From contig JAFZEB010000046.1 in assembly GCA_017560855.1 (NCBI GenBank), positions 1-6,079 of the forward strand: a stretch of 6,079 nucleotides of DNA, given 5' to 3'. Both the position numbers and the translations under genes were made by a program. Below the pieces are notes generated by a model, which saw nothing but the letters and a program-made list of their open reading frames with translations, searched no databases and had not been told where the DNA came from. The DNA comes from Ruminiclostridium sp. GTDB lineage: Bacteria > Bacillota > Clostridia > Oscillospirales > Oscillospiraceae. This document shows positions 5,169 through 6,079 of the stretch, piece after piece (within the stretch, counting starts at the first letter, position 1; the number at the start of each line of letters is the position of its first letter).

Positions 5169-6020
5169 TTAGAAGATGCCGGGAATGTGCTGGCTGATAA
5201 AGAGACCCAGCAGGAGGGAGGTGCCGTTGGCCGTGAGGGCGTACACCCAAGGGTGGGCCTTCCGCTCCGGCTTCCTGTCCCACTTGTGCAGGGTGGCGGC
5301 GAAGGCCAGACCTTCCAGAAGGAAGACGACAGCCTCCATCACGAAGTATCCCAGGACAAAGGCCCAGCCGCCGAACAGGAAGTTGATGATGTTCAGGGCC
5401 AGGTTCAGGATGATCTGAGTGGCCAGGTTCACCCAGAAGATGATCTTCAGCTGTTTCTTTGCCCGGAAGCCGAAGACCAGGGCCAGGGCCATCTCGGCGG
5501 CCAGGGTGATGACCACCCGGGCCAGGAAGGAGAGGATCTCCTGCCCGAAGAGGTAATCCTTGTGGAGGGGGGCCAGCAGGCCGGTCTCAGGAGCCGCCCC
5601 GGCGTTGCACTTGAAATAGCTGTGGAAGGCGTACCGTTCATAGGTATCTTCCGTGACGGCGAAGGTGTCGGTCTCCGGGAAGTAGACCAGCACCTTGAAG
5701 ACCTGGGGCGGGTAGTAGGTCCAGGCGAAGGTCTGGTCGTCGGAGCATTCCTCATAGCAGCCGATGAAGTAGAAGCCGTCGGGGTCTTCGTAGTTGTTGA
5801 AGGCTTCCCAGACATCACGGGGACCGTAGTATTCCTCGTAATTCTGGCTGACACTCCAGGGTCCGGTGGAGTCCCGTTCCGACAGGAGGGTGACGTAGTA
5901 GGTCTGATCCTCCAGCCCGTGGAAGGTTACGTTCACCGAGGGCTTGGGTCCTGCATCCGCCCCGGCAGTCATGGGAATGAGCAGGGTGAGGAGGAGAAGG
6001 AAGGGGAGAAGTCGCTTCAT
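5169..6020 (-). CDS. Unknown exported-domain protein with four C-terminal membrane helices
   Basis: The 283-residue product begins with a clear signal peptide (MKRLLPFLLLLTLLIPMTAG) and a likely signal peptidase I site after A-D-A at 21-23. An extracytoplasmic domain of about 135 residues follows, rich in Tyr, Phe, Asp and Glu (VTFHGLEDQTYYVTLLSE, QNYEEYYGPRDVW, FAWTYYPPQVFKVLVYFPE), with Cys at 88, 92 and 138. Hydrophobic helices then lie at about 160-184, 191-213, 216-245 and 257-278, separated by basic loops (RAKKQLK; KWDRKPERKAH). With the signal removed, the N-domain is outside, and an even number of helices puts the C-terminus outside too. The start is backed by AAAGGAGG five bases before it (complement of 6026-6033). 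It is the first gene of the minus-strand pair in this window. I can assign no function; a sensor or transport accessory role would be guesswork. Confidence 0.88.
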   Translation of the reverse strand: MKRLLPFLLLLTLLIPMTAGADAGPKPSVNVTFHGLEDQTYYVTLLSERDSTGPWSVSQNYEEYYGPRDVWEAFNNYEDPDGFYFIGCYEECSDDQTFAWTYYPPQVFKVLVYFPETDTFAVTEDTYERYAFHSYFKCNAGAAPETGLLAPLHKDYLFGQEILSFLARVVITLAAEMALALVFGFRAKKQLKIIFWVNLATQIILNLALNIINFLFGGWAFVLGYFVMEAVVFLLEGLAFAATLHKWDRKPERKAHPWVYALTANGTSLLLGLFISQHIPGIF

Positions 6021-6079
6021 GGGGGCCTCCTTTCTGTGGAAAGAGGGGATGTATCGGTTTTGGGAATCAGTCCAGCAGA
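6021..6079 (-). promoter_or_regulatory. 5' flank of the minus-strand pair with a strong ribosome binding site
   Basis: AAAGGAGG (complement of 6026-6033) is a near-perfect Shine-Dalgarno sequence at 5-base spacing and fixes the start at 6020. No -35/-10 pair is visible in the remaining 46 bases, so any promoter lies outside the window or the pair belongs to a longer operon. Confidence 0.7.

Overview
The window suggests a GC-rich member of the Clostridia, most likely an Oscillospiraceae-type gut Firmicute (Flavonifractor or Oscillibacter relatives). Three things point there: the gene order topA-trmFO-plsX-acpP-rnc, the use of the folate/FAD-dependent tRNA methylase TrmFO, and strong AGGAGG-type ribosome binding sites before most starts. 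The taxonomic call is an inference from gene content and style, because no rRNA or other marker is present.

Positions 1-4443 hold a plus-strand housekeeping block. It begins with the 3' end of topA, which encodes the topoisomerase I zinc fingers and a repetitive Lys/Ala tail. Then come trmFO (tRNA m5U54 methylation), plsX (acyl-phosphate synthesis for phospholipids), acpP (acyl carrier protein), rnc (RNase III) and a small membrane-anchored DUF4430-type protein. topA/trmFO and rnc/DUF4430 overlap by 4 and 8 bases, so translational coupling is likely. A near-consensus sigma-A promoter lies between plsX and acpP. A perfect palindrome with a poor T-tract lies between acpP and rnc. Together these would let the small, abundant carrier protein be made in excess of its neighbours. 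PlsX and ACP act in one pathway: PlsX takes acyl chains from acyl-ACP and gives acyl-phosphate. TopA, TrmFO and RNase III serve DNA topology, tRNA and RNA maturation.

Positions 4444-4643 hold no gene. They contain a compact 117-bp array of hairpins bounded by 9-bp inverted repeats, which looks like a non-coding MITE/REP-like dispersed repeat, followed by a strong bidirectional terminator that separates the convergent transcription units.

Positions 4644-6020 hold two minus-strand genes 17 bases apart. The upstream one encodes a secreted-domain plus four-helix membrane protein and the downstream one a membrane-anchored, probably beta-rich extracytoplasmic protein. I do not recognise a function for either. 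The last 59 bases are the 5' flank of this pair.

I see no defence system, CRISPR array, prophage, tRNA or rRNA. The least explained items are the exported minus-strand pair, the DUF4430 protein in the place after rnc where smc often sits, and the hairpin-array repeat.
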